A DNA stretch of 64,000 nucleotides from Pseudomonadota bacterium. Lineage in GTDB: Bacteria > Pseudomonadota > Gammaproteobacteria > Burkholderiales > SG8-39. Numbering within the stretch: position 1 is the first letter of the stretch; every line of letters begins with the position of its first letter. The stretch spans positions 124,001-188,000 of the forward strand of contig CANGMI010000007.1 in NCBI GenBank assembly GCA_947455195.1, given 5' to 3'. The notes beneath the pieces were generated by a model, which was given only the letters and a program-made list of their open reading frames with translations, was not told where the DNA came from and did not search any database. This document shows, piece after piece, positions 55,134 through 64,000 of this stretch. The translations under genes and the position numbers were made by a program.

Positions 55134-56791
55134 TCAGAGCGTGCCAGCCGCCATCTGCCGTAGCCTGAACCGCTGGATCTTGCCGGTTTCGGTACGCGGC
55201 AAGGCGCCCACGAACTCCACTTCACGCGGGTACTTGTAGGGCGCAACCGTGGCCTTGACATGGTCCTGAAGGGCGCGCGCGGTGGTGGCGTCGGCCGCAT
55301 GACCCGCCTTCAGAACGACGTAGGCCTTCACGATCTGACCCCGCTCTGCATCGGGCTTGCCGACCACCCCGCAGTCGGCGACGGCCGGGTGGGTGAGAAG
55401 CGCCACCTCGACCTCGGGACCGGCAATGTTGTAGCCGGCCGAAATGATCATGTCGTCGGTTCGCGCCTCGTAGTAGAGGTAGCCATCCTCATCCATCCGG
55501 AAAGCATCGCCGGTGATGTTCCAGCCGTTCTGCACGTAGTCGGCCTGGCGCGGATCGGCCAGATAGCGGCAGCCCGTCGGGCCCTTCACGGCCAGACGCC
55601 CGACGGTGCCGGGAGGACAGGGTTGCCCCGACTCATCGAGGATGGCCACCTGGTAGCCGCGAATCGCGTGTCCGGTAGCCCCTCGTCGCACGCTCTCCTC
55701 GCTGTGCGAGACGAAGATGTGAATCATCTCGGTCGAACCGAGCCCGTCGAGAATCTCGATGCCGGTGGCTTGCTTGAACAGTTGCCGCGTGGCATCGGGC
55801 AGGGCCTCACCAGCGGAGACCGCCTTGCGAAGGCTCGACACGTCGTGTCGAGGGACGAGCGGTGACATCATCCGGTAGAAGGTCGGCGCGGTGAAGACGA
55901 TGCTTGCCCGGTGCCGGGTGATGGTCTCCAGCAGTCCTTCGGGGGTGAGACGTTCGGACAGGACGGTCGAAGCACCGAAGCGGAACGGAAAGCACAGCAT
56001 CCCGCCCAGCCCGAAGGTGAATGCGAGCGGCGGGGTGCCACAGAAGATGTCGTCCTGGGTGGGTTTGAGGCACGAACGTGGAAACAGGTCGCACATCGCC
56101 ATCACGTCGCGATGGAAGTGCAGGGTGCCCTTGGGTTGTCCGGTGGTGCCCGAGGTGAAGGCGATCAGCGCGACATCATCGATCGCGGTGTCGACGTTGT
56201 CGAAGTCGGTCGGCTTGCCCTCGAGGGCGGCTTCAAGCGACCCGGCACCACTGCCGTTGAAATAGAGCACTCGGGAAAGGCTGGGGCAGAGCGTCCGGGC
56301 ACGTTCCATCTCGTCGGCCAGATGGACGTCGCACAGCGCCACCGTGGCACGTGCGCGATCGATGACGGGTTGCAATTCCTTCGCGCGCAGCAGCGGCATG
56401 GTGGCGACGGCAACGCAGCCCGCCTTGATCACGGCAAACCAGCAGGCGGCCATCATCGGGTTGTTGGGGCCGCGGAGCAGGACGCGGGTGCCCGGCATCA
56501 GTCCGAGGTCATCGCGCAGCACGCGGGCGATCTGGTTGGCTCGGGCCAGCACCTGGCGGTAAGTGGCCGTGATCACCCGCCCGTCGGCGTCGCTCGCATG
56601 GATCGCCGGACGCTCGCCACGCCCTTCCAGCACGTTGCGATCGAGCAGTTCGGCTGCACAGTTCAGGCGTGCCGGGTAGGCCAGTTCCGGCAGGTCGAGC
56701 AGCAGTTCCGGCCATTGATCGGGCGGTGGCAGGTTGTCACGGGCGAAGGTATCGATGTGGGCCGTGCGCGACGCCGCAGAGCGAATCGATG

Positions 56792-56795
<4 letters not shown>
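55134..56795 (-). CDS. Aryl-CoA ligase, 2-aminobenzoate-CoA ligase type
   Basis: A 553-residue ANL-superfamily ligase. The ATP motif [16 protein letters not shown] is near 210, then [11 protein letters not shown] (A5), [18 protein letters not shown] (A7) and the C-terminal Lys in [10 protein letters not shown] (A10). The N-terminus, [16 protein letters not shown] and [13 protein letters not shown], closely resembles the 2-aminobenzoate-CoA/benzoate-CoA ligase group. It activates an acid, probably aromatic, with ATP and CoA. Its start overlaps the acyl-CoA dehydrogenase stop. The exact substrate is not certain. Confidence 0.85.
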
Positions 56796-57955
<1,160 letters not shown>

Positions 57956-57981
57956 TGGAAGCCTCTTTCGTGTGCGGGTCT

Positions 57982-58818
57982 TCAGTTGCCTTCGAAGACG
58001 GGCTTGCGCTTGGCGGCAAAGGCCTCGTAGGCGCGGGTGAAGTCTTTCGTCTGCATGCAGATGGCCTGGGCCTGCGCCTCGGCATCGATGGCTTCGTCGA
58101 CCGACATCGACCACTCCTGGTGCAGCATCTTTTTCGTGATGCCGTGGGCAAAGGTTGGTCCGCCCGCAATCTGACCTGCCAGGGCAAGCGCATCGGCGAG
58201 GAGCGTCTCACTCACCGTGAGGCGATTGAAGAATCCCCAGGCAAGACCTTCATCGGCACTCATCGACCGGCCGGTATAGAGCAGGTCGGAGGCGCGGCCC
58301 TGGCCGATGATGCGCGGCAGGATGGCGCAGGCGCCCATGTCGCAGCCGGCAAGGCCGACGCGGGTGAACAGAAAGGCCGTCTTGGCTGCCGGGGTTGCCA
58401 GACGCATGTCGCAGGCCATCGCGATGATGGCACCAGCGCCGGCACAGACGCCGTCCACCGCAGCGATGAGCGGCTGGCGGCAGGCGCGCATGGCCTTCAC
58501 CAGGTCACCGGTCATGGTGGTGAACTCGAGCAGTTCGGGCATCGACATGCGGGTGAGCGGGCCGATGATCTCGTGCACATCGCCGCCAGAGCAGAAGTTG
58601 CCGCCCGCGCCCGTGATCACCACCACGTCGACATCGGTGGCGTACTGCAAGGCACGAAAGAGGTCGCGCAGCTCGGCGTAAGAATCAAAGGTGAGCGGGT
58701 TCTTGCGCTCGGGTCGATCGAGTGTGATGGTGGCAACGCGATCGGCAAGCTCGAAGCGCACATGCTCGCAGCGATGTCCGGCGAAGCTGCGGTGCTGGGG
58801 TGTCAGGGGCGTGGTCAT
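57982..58818 (-). CDS. Enoyl-CoA hydratase/isomerase family protein
   Basis: A 278-residue crotonase-fold protein. The first oxyanion loop is [12 protein letters not shown] near 73-84, and the second loop with the catalytic-side region is [19 protein letters not shown]. The Glu seen in classical hydratases near the second loop is not obvious ([19 protein letters not shown] has Asp/Cys), so ring-modifying or lyase chemistry is possible. It lies between the SDR and the dehydrogenase. Confidence 0.85.
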   Translation of the reverse strand: MTTPLTPQHRSFAGHRCEHVRFELADRVATITLDRPERKNPLTFDSYAELRDLFRALQYATDVDVVVITGAGGNFCSGGDVHEIIGPLTRMSMPELLEFTTMTGDLVKAMRACRQPLIAAVDGVCAGAGAIIAMACDMRLATPAAKTAFLFTRVGLAGCDMGACAILPRIIGQGRASDLLYTGRSMSADEGLAWGFFNRLTVSETLLADALALAGQIAGGPTFAHGITKKMLHQEWSMSVDEAIDAEAQAQAICMQTKDFTRAYEAFAAKRKPVFEGN

Positions 58819-58845
58819 CGGAGGATTCCTTGGTCGGTCGATCGG

Positions 58846-59658
58846 TCAGCGCGTCATGACTTCGCCGCCCGAGATGGCGATGGACTGTCCCGTGATCGAG
58901 CGTGCCTCGGGCGAGCAGAGCCAGAGCACGCAGCGGGCGACTTCCTCGGGCTGCACCAGTCGGCCCTGGGGATTCACGGCAGCCAGGGCTGCACGCGCCT
59001 CATCTTCACTCTTGCCGGTCTTGGTGACGATGTTGTTCACGGCATCGCGCACGATGTCGGTGTCGGTGTAGCCAGGACATACCGCATTCACCGTGATGCC
59101 TGTGCGTGCTGTTTCGAGCGCAAGCGAACGGGTGAGCCCGACGAGGCCGTGCTTTGCGGCGACATAGGCACTCACATAGGCATATCCCACCAGCCCCGCC
59201 GTGCTGGCAATGTTGATGATGCGGCCGTAATCGCTTTTCATGAGGTGCGGCAATACTTCGCGCGTGCAGCGCCACGCACCGGTGAGATTCACCTGCAGCA
59301 TGCGCTCCCAGAGTGCCTCGTCGGTGCGATGAAAGGGGGCACTTGCTGCCTCGCCTGCATTGTTCACGAGAATGTCCACGCGCCCGATCCGCTCGCGGAC
59401 ATCGGCGAACGTGCGTGCCACCGACGCCGAGTCTCCCACGTCGAGTGCAATGCCGTAGACAGCGCTTGCACCGGGCAGCGCGCCGATCGCAGCCGCACCT
59501 GCCGCAAGGCGCGTTGCATCGCGCCCGGTGATGACGACCGTCACGCCCGCTTGCGCGAGGGTCTCGGCGATCGCACGACCGATACCGCGCGAGCCACCGG
59601 TAATGAGCGCAATCCGCCCGCGCAGCCCCTTGCCTTCGTTCTCGGTGTTCTCAGGCAT
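58846..59658 (-). CDS. Short-chain dehydrogenase/reductase (SDR)
   Basis: A 270-residue classical SDR with TGGSRGIG near 19-26, NNAG near 97, the catalytic Ser in NIASTAGLVG, YVAAK (Tyr-X3-Lys) and NAVCPGYTDTDI. It looks like the 3-hydroxyacyl-CoA/acetoacetyl-CoA reductase (FabG/PhaB-like) group. The start MPENTEN overlaps the end of the hydrolase gene by eight bases. It probably handles the beta-hydroxy step of the CoA pathway. Confidence 0.87.
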   Translation of the reverse strand: MPENTENEGKGLRGRIALITGGSRGIGRAIAETLAQAGVTVVITGRDATRLAAGAAAIGALPGASAVYGIALDVGDSASVARTFADVRERIGRVDILVNNAGEAASAPFHRTDEALWERMLQVNLTGAWRCTREVLPHLMKSDYGRIINIASTAGLVGYAYVSAYVAAKHGLVGLTRSLALETARTGITVNAVCPGYTDTDIVRDAVNNIVTKTGKSEDEARAALAAVNPQGRLVQPEEVARCVLWLCSPEARSITGQSIAISGGEVMTR

Positions 59659-60445
59659 GGTCGACGAGGAACTGCTCGACTGCCCTCGTGAAGAGGGCTG
59701 GCTGTTCAAGGTTCGAGATGTGCGCGGCCGAGGGAATCATCACCAGTCGTGCCTCGGGAATGCCGGCAGCGATGGCCTCGGACATGGCTGGCGGGGTTGC
59801 CATGTCATCGGCACCGCAGAGCACGAGAACCGGGATGTCGATCTCACCGAGGCGATCGGTGAGATCGATTCGCGCGATGGCTGCCGCGCAGCCCGCATAG
59901 CCGGTACCCGGCGTGGCGCCGATCATCGTGGCTACATCGGACAAGAGCGGCGCATTGGCCGACTGCGCCCTGAAGGGTGCGGTGAACCAGCGCCCGAGGC
60001 TGCCCTCGACCAGGGGGGCCATGCCCTCGGTGCTGGCGGTCGTGACCCGGCTCGCCCAGAGGGCGCGAGCCTCGGCCCCATAGTGGCTGGTGGTGTCGGC
60101 GAGCGTCATCGAGGTGAAGACCCCGGGGTAGCGCAGGGCGAAGGTCTGACCGATCATGCCCCCCATCGACAGGCCCACGAAGTGCGTCTTTTCGATCTGC
60201 AGGTGAGCCAGCAGGCCGTGAAGGTCATCGGCGAGGGTTTCGAGCGTGTAGGGGCCGGCGGGTGCACTGGTCTTGCCGTGGCCGCGGGTGTCGTAGGCCA
60301 GTACCCTGAAGGTACGGGCAAAGTGCTCGATCTGCGGTCGCCACATCGAGATGTCCGCGCCCAGGGAGTGGCTGAAGGTGAGCCAGGGGCCGTGCGTGCC
60401 GGCCATCTCGTAATGGGTGTCGATTCCGTTGATTCGGGCGAGCAT
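59651..60445 (-). CDS. Alpha/beta hydrolase, 3-oxoadipate enol-lactonase (PcaD)-like
   Basis: A 264-residue hydrolase with FSHSLGADISMW, YDTRGHGKTSAPAGPYTLE, nucleophile GLSMGGMIGQ near 93, acid in LCGADDMATPP and His in AAHISNLEQP. The pattern is that of PcaD-like enol-lactonases, which open a lactone in the beta-ketoadipate route, but related esterases share it. MLARING is the likely start; a TTG at 60493 is in frame. It begins 65 bases after the spoT stop and leads the five-gene operon. Confidence 0.85.
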   Translation of the reverse strand: MLARINGIDTHYEMAGTHGPWLTFSHSLGADISMWRPQIEHFARTFRVLAYDTRGHGKTSAPAGPYTLETLADDLHGLLAHLQIEKTHFVGLSMGGMIGQTFALRYPGVFTSMTLADTTSHYGAEARALWASRVTTASTEGMAPLVEGSLGRWFTAPFRAQSANAPLLSDVATMIGATPGTGYAGCAAAIARIDLTDRLGEIDIPVLVLCGADDMATPPAMSEAIAAGIPEARLVMIPSAAHISNLEQPALFTRAVEQFLVDHA

Positions 60446-60510
60446 GGTGGTGTCGTGTCCTGTGTGGGCTGTGGCAGCGTGCCGAGTGTACAACCTCGAT
60501 GAGCGGCTGC

Positions 60511-62619
60511 TCAGTCGCGCGCGCGCGCGATGCGGATGACGTCCTGGATGCGGCGCAGCCCTTTCATCACACGTGCCAGTTGCATGCGGTGACTCACCTG
60601 CAGCGTGAACAGCATGGTCGTGTAGATGCTGCCTTCCTCGGCCATGTTGACGTTGACGATGTTGGTACCCGAATCGGCAATCGCTGCCGCGATCTTCGCG
60701 AGCACGCCGCGCTGATTGGCTGCCACCACGCGCAGTTTCACCTCGTAGAGCCGACCGTCATCGGACCCCCAGTCGACATCGAGCCAGCGATCGGGATCGG
60801 TGCGGGTACGGCGTGCCGTCGGGCAATCATGCGTGTGTACCACGATGCCCTGACCCTTCTGGATGAAGCCGATGATCGGATCACCCGGTATCGGGCCACA
60901 GCACCGCGCAAATTGCACGGCCATGCCATCGGAGCCCCTAACGGTGATGACATCGGGCGAGCGGCCGTCGGTGCGGCGCATGGGGCCGGAGAGCATCAGT
61001 TCGCGTGCGACGATGGCCGGCAATCGGGTACCAAGGCCGATATCGCAGTAAAGCTCGGTGCGTGAATGCATGCCGGCGCCACGCAGGACGCGTTCCCACT
61101 GTTCTTCGGCGATGGCATCGATCGAGGTGCGGTGCGCACGCAGGGCCTGACCGAGCAGTCGTTCGCCCAGAGCAGCGGACTCCTCGTTGTGCATTGACTT
61201 GAGCGCGTGGCGGATCTGCGAGCGCGCCTTGCCGGACTTCACGTAGGAGAGCCAGATCGGGTTGGGATGGGCGTGCGAGGCGGTCACGATCTCGACCCGA
61301 TCGCCGTTCTTCAGTTCGCTGCGCAACGGCACCAATTCATGATTGACACGGGCGGCCACGCAGCGATTGCCGATATCGGTGTGCACCGCGTAGGCGAAGT
61401 CGACCGGACTCGCGCCGCGCGGCAGGGGCAGGATACGACCCTTGGGCGTGAACACGTAGATGTCATCAGGAAAGAGGTCGACCTTCACATGCTCGAGAAA
61501 CTCGGCCGAGTCGCCAGTGGCGCTCTGGATCTCGAGCAGTGACTGCAGCCACTTGGCGGTGCGTGCCTGCACCTCGGTGAGTTCGTTGAACTCGTCCTTG
61601 TAGAGCCAGTGCGAGGCGACGCCCGTTTCGGCGATGCGGTTCATGTCGCTGGTGCGGATCTGCACTTCGATCGGCATGCCGAAGGGCCCGATCAGTGTGG
61701 TGTGCAGCGACTGATAGCCATTCGACTTCGGAATGGCGATGTAGTCCTTGAACTTGCCGGGCACCGGCTTGTACAGGCCATGCAGGGCACCGAGCGTGAG
61801 GTAGCACTGAGGGATGGTCTGGACGACGACGCGGATGCCGTAGATGTCGAGCACCTGCGAAAAACTGAGGCGCTTGCCGAGCATCTTGCGATAGATGCTG
61901 TAGAGATGCTTCTCGCGCCCGCCGACCTGCGCCTCGATGCTGGCGGTCGTGAGTTGATTGCGGATGGCTTCGGTGACACGCCCGACTACCTCGCGCCGGT
62001 TGCCACGGGCGGCCTTGATGGCCTTGCCCAGCACGGCATGGCGCAGCGGGTAGAGATACTTGAATGACAGTTCCTGCAGTTCGCGAAAGAGCGCATCGAG
62101 ACCGAGCCGGTTGGCGATCGGTGCATAGATCTCCATGGTTTCGCGCGCAACGCGGCGGCGTTTGGATTGCGGTACCGCCTCGAGCGTGCGCATGTTGTGC
62201 AGCCGATCGGCCAGCTTGATGAGTATGACCCGGACGTCTCGGGCCATTGCGAGCAGCATCTTGCGAAAGTTCTCGGCCTGGGCGTCAGCCGCGGTCTGGA
62301 ACTCGAGGCGGTCGAGCTTGGAGACACCATCAACCAGTTCGGCGACCGGGCGACCGAACCTGTCACGGATTTCTTCGTTCGAAATCTCGGTGTCTTCGAC
62401 GACGTCGTGCAGCAGCGCTGCTGCCACAGTCTGGGAGTCCAGTTGCCAGTGCGAGAGAATCTCGGCCACGGCAACCGGGTGAGAAATGTAGGGGTCACCG
62501 CTCGAGCGGAGTTGCCCGGCGTGGGCTTCGTCGGCGAGGCGATAGGCAGCCTCGACGCGGCTGAGATCGGCCGGCTTCAGATAGCCCAGCGATCGTGTCA
62601 GGTCTCCCAGATAACCCAT
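60511..62619 (-). CDS. spoT: Bifunctional (p)ppGpp synthetase/hydrolase SpoT
   Basis: A 702-residue RelA/SpoT enzyme. The HD hydrolase domain has HPVAVAEIL, LLHDVVEDT and IKLADRLHNMRT, so hydrolase activity should be intact. The synthetase domain has KSNGYQSLHTTLIGP and EVQIRT; TGS is near 385-445 and ACT at the C-terminus. It controls the stringent response together with DksA at 22904. Its place in rpoZ-spoT is standard. Only one RelA/SpoT gene is in the window. Confidence 0.95.
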   Translation of the reverse strand: MGYLGDLTRSLGYLKPADLSRVEAAYRLADEAHAGQLRSSGDPYISHPVAVAEILSHWQLDSQTVAAALLHDVVEDTEISNEEIRDRFGRPVAELVDGVSKLDRLEFQTAADAQAENFRKMLLAMARDVRVILIKLADRLHNMRTLEAVPQSKRRRVARETMEIYAPIANRLGLDALFRELQELSFKYLYPLRHAVLGKAIKAARGNRREVVGRVTEAIRNQLTTASIEAQVGGREKHLYSIYRKMLGKRLSFSQVLDIYGIRVVVQTIPQCYLTLGALHGLYKPVPGKFKDYIAIPKSNGYQSLHTTLIGPFGMPIEVQIRTSDMNRIAETGVASHWLYKDEFNELTEVQARTAKWLQSLLEIQSATGDSAEFLEHVKVDLFPDDIYVFTPKGRILPLPRGASPVDFAYAVHTDIGNRCVAARVNHELVPLRSELKNGDRVEIVTASHAHPNPIWLSYVKSGKARSQIRHALKSMHNEESAALGERLLGQALRAHRTSIDAIAEEQWERVLRGAGMHSRTELYCDIGLGTRLPAIVARELMLSGPMRRTDGRSPDVITVRGSDGMAVQFARCCGPIPGDPIIGFIQKGQGIVVHTHDCPTARRTRTDPDRWLDVDWGSDDGRLYEVKLRVVAANQRGVLAKIAAAIADSGTNIVNVNMAEEGSIYTTMLFTLQVSHRMQLARVMKGLRRIQDVIRIARARD

Positions 62620-62648
62620 GGGGTGGCCGCCTGAACGGCTGCTTGCGC

Positions 62649-62861
62649 TCAGCCCTGGGAATGCACTTTCGAGAGCATTTCGAGGCCGATGTGGCCCGCT
62701 GCCATTTCGCGCAGTGCCGTCACGGTGACCTTGTCACGACCCGCATCGACCCGGGGCTCGGCACCCTGGGCGAGTTGGCGGGCGCGATAGGTGGCCGCGA
62801 GCGTGAGCTGGAAGCGGTTGGGAATGCGCTGGAGACAGTCTTCGACAGTGATGCGAGCCAT
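62649..62861 (-). CDS. rpoZ: RNA polymerase omega subunit
   Basis: A 70-residue omega subunit beginning [19 protein letters not shown] and containing [11 protein letters not shown]. The start is set by GAGG about seven bases upstream; the longer frame adds nothing conserved. It lies 29 bases before spoT and 79 after gmk. Confidence 0.96.
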   Translation of the reverse strand: MARITVEDCLQRIPNRFQLTLAATYRARQLAQGAEPRVDAGRDKVTVTALREMAAGHIGLEMLSKVHSQG

Positions 62862-62940
62862 GGTAATCCTCGGGGTGATGCCGGGTAGGGAGTCTTTCCG
62901 CACGCCGGACGGGCGGCCTGACGAATGACCCGGTCGACGC

Positions 62941-63546
62941 TCAGAAAAGGCTCGGGAATCGGGCGCGCTGGCGGTCGGAGCGCAGTCTCGCTGCGCGCAC
63001 GACCGCGGTCAGGTCTGCAAGAGCTTCGCCAAAGTCCTTGTTTATTATCGCATAGTCGAACTCGATTGCATGTCGGATTTCGTCCTCGGCGACAGCCATT
63101 CGACGTTCGATGATCTCGGGGGCATCTTCCCCGCGATTGCGCAGCCGGCGACCGAGTTCATCCAGCGACGGGGGCAGGATGAAGATCGGGACCGCTTCGG
63201 GAAACAGGCGGCGTACCTGTGCTGCGCCTTGCCAGTCGATCTCGAGCAGGACATCGCGGTCGGTCGCCAGCGAGGTCTCGATCTGCCGCCTTGATGTGCC
63301 ATAGAGGTTTCCGTAGACCTCGGCATGCTCGAGAAAGTCGTTGGCCGCAATCATGGCCTCGAACGTCGCCCGGTCGGTGAAGTGGTATTCACGCCCGTTC
63401 TCCTCCGACGGTCGGGGCGTGCGGGTGGTGAAGGATATCGACAGCTCGATCCGGCGGTCGGCACGCAGCAACGCGTTCACCAGCGATGATTTGCCCGCGC
63501 CTGACGGGGCGGCGACGATGAAGAGGATGCCGGCGGGGGAGGTCAT
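62941..63546 (-). CDS. gmk: Guanylate kinase
   Basis: A 201-residue kinase making GDP from GMP. The P-loop is [11 protein letters not shown] near 13-23, the GMP-binding blocks are [19 protein letters not shown] and [15 protein letters not shown], and [13 protein letters not shown] follows. It is five bases after yicC and upstream of rpoZ, so nucleotide supply and ppGpp genes share a run. Confidence 0.97.
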   Translation of the reverse strand: MTSPAGILFIVAAPSGAGKSSLVNALLRADRRIELSISFTTRTPRPSEENGREYHFTDRATFEAMIAANDFLEHAEVYGNLYGTSRRQIETSLATDRDVLLEIDWQGAAQVRRLFPEAVPIFILPPSLDELGRRLRNRGEDAPEIIERRMAVAEDEIRHAIEFDYAIINKDFGEALADLTAVVRAARLRSDRQRARFPSLF

Positions 63547-63551
63547 GTCGT

Positions 63552-64000
63552 CTATTCCAGGTTCTGGACCTGCTCGCGCATCTGCTCGATCAGGACCTTG
63601 AAGTCGATGACGCCGTTCGAGATGTCGCGGGACACCGATTTCGAACCGAGGGTATTGGTTTCGCGGTTCAGTTCCTGCATCAGGAAATCGAGGCGCTTGC
63701 CCACTGGCTGCGAGCGCACTCGCATCGTGGATCGGGGTCCATCGGTCGCGGGGTCGGTGCCGGCGCTGCACAGGCGGTCGATTTCATCCAGATGCACGGC
63801 CAGGCGACTGAATTCCTCGGCAACATCGATCTTCACGCCAAAGAGGGCCACCTCCTGCCGGATGCGGTCTTCTTCGGCCCCGGCGAGCGCCTCGCGCAGG
63901 CGTTCCCCGAGACGTGCCTGCCATGCCGTGACCGACTGCGGAATGAGGGGGGCGATGGCCGCAAGACCGGTGCGCATCTGGTCGGTTCGTTCACGAATCA
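63552..64000 (-). CDS. yicC: YicC-family endoribonuclease, C-terminal part
   Basis: The reading frame is open to the window edge, so the N-terminal part is missing. About 149 residues are visible, with EDRIRQEVALFGVKIDVAEE, GKRLDFLMQELNRETNTLGSKS and IEQMREQVQNLE at the C-terminus, the YicC signature. YicC proteins cleave RNA and are nearly always next to gmk, as here. Confidence 0.93.
   Translation of the reverse strand, partial: IRERTDQMRTGLAAIAPLIPQSVTAWQARLGERLREALAGAEEDRIRQEVALFGVKIDVAEEFSRLAVHLDEIDRLCSAGTDPATDGPRSTMRVRSQPVGKRLDFLMQELNRETNTLGSKSVSRDISNGVIDFKVLIEQMREQVQNLE

Overview
The window is a GC-rich stretch of chromosome that reads as a betaproteobacterium, most likely of the order Burkholderiales. 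Four signals point there: the gene order coxB-coxA-small assembly protein-ctaG-DUF2970-ctaE-DUF2909-SURF1-ctaA-ctaB-sco followed by convergent rpoH; the gpmA/ctpA/moeB run opposite rhodanese-grxC-secB-gpsA-trmL-comF; dapF-DUF484-xerC; and three orphan Bug-type (tripartite tricarboxylate) solute-binding proteins. Assignment to genus is not possible from what I can see. I found no rRNA, tRNA, insertion sequence, prophage, CRISPR array or origin.

Layout. 1-7811: accessory metabolism (CoA ester lyase, exported methyltransferase-like protein, DUF4337 protein, a minus-strand group of thiolase, SDR, Bug receptor, membrane protein and hydroxychromene-carboxylate isomerase-like protein, then an MBL hydrolase). 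7813-13184: two lipid A acyltransferase-family proteins divergent from the methyl cycle genes metK-ahcY-metF. 13234-17513: argS, SPOR protein, dsbA and a Bug receptor. 17583-21769: CoA-binding protein, dapF, DUF484, xerC and an RlmI-like methyltransferase, each overlapping the next by four bases. 21936-26528: COG0523 GTPase, a cysteine-poor DksA, ChaN, a STAS protein and a PCu(A)C copper chaperone. 26622-29502: argB, an M15 peptidase, a HAD nucleotidase and slmA. 29515-39331: moeB, ctpA and gpmA on minus; rhodanese, grxC, secB, SH3 protein and gpsA on plus; trmL and comF on minus; then an amidase and a BioC-like methyltransferase. 39560-48836: a complete aa3-type cytochrome c oxidase locus with structural subunits, heme A synthesis and copper assembly. 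48926-49774: rpoH, preceded by a clear CIRCE element. 50082-60445: a CoA-thioester and ring-catabolic island. 60511-64000: spoT, rpoZ, gmk and the C-terminal part of yicC.

How the genes work together. The cox block makes and assembles one terminal oxidase: coxB/coxA/ctaE are subunits, ctaB and ctaA make heme O and heme A, SURF1 inserts heme, and ctaG, Sco, a Sco-like protein and possibly the PCu(A)C protein handle copper. metK, ahcY and metF run the activated methyl cycle. The catabolic island is two minus-strand operons around one plus-strand DUF3891 gene. It holds an aryl/2-aminobenzoate-type CoA ligase, acyl-CoA dehydrogenase, enoyl-CoA hydratase, SDR, a 3-hydroxyacyl-CoA dehydrogenase-like protein, an octopine-dehydrogenase-family protein, two alpha/beta hydrolases and a Bug receptor, but no ring oxygenase. 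This is the best candidate in the window for an undescribed pathway. The best regulatory find is the CIRCE/promoter overlap in front of rpoH.
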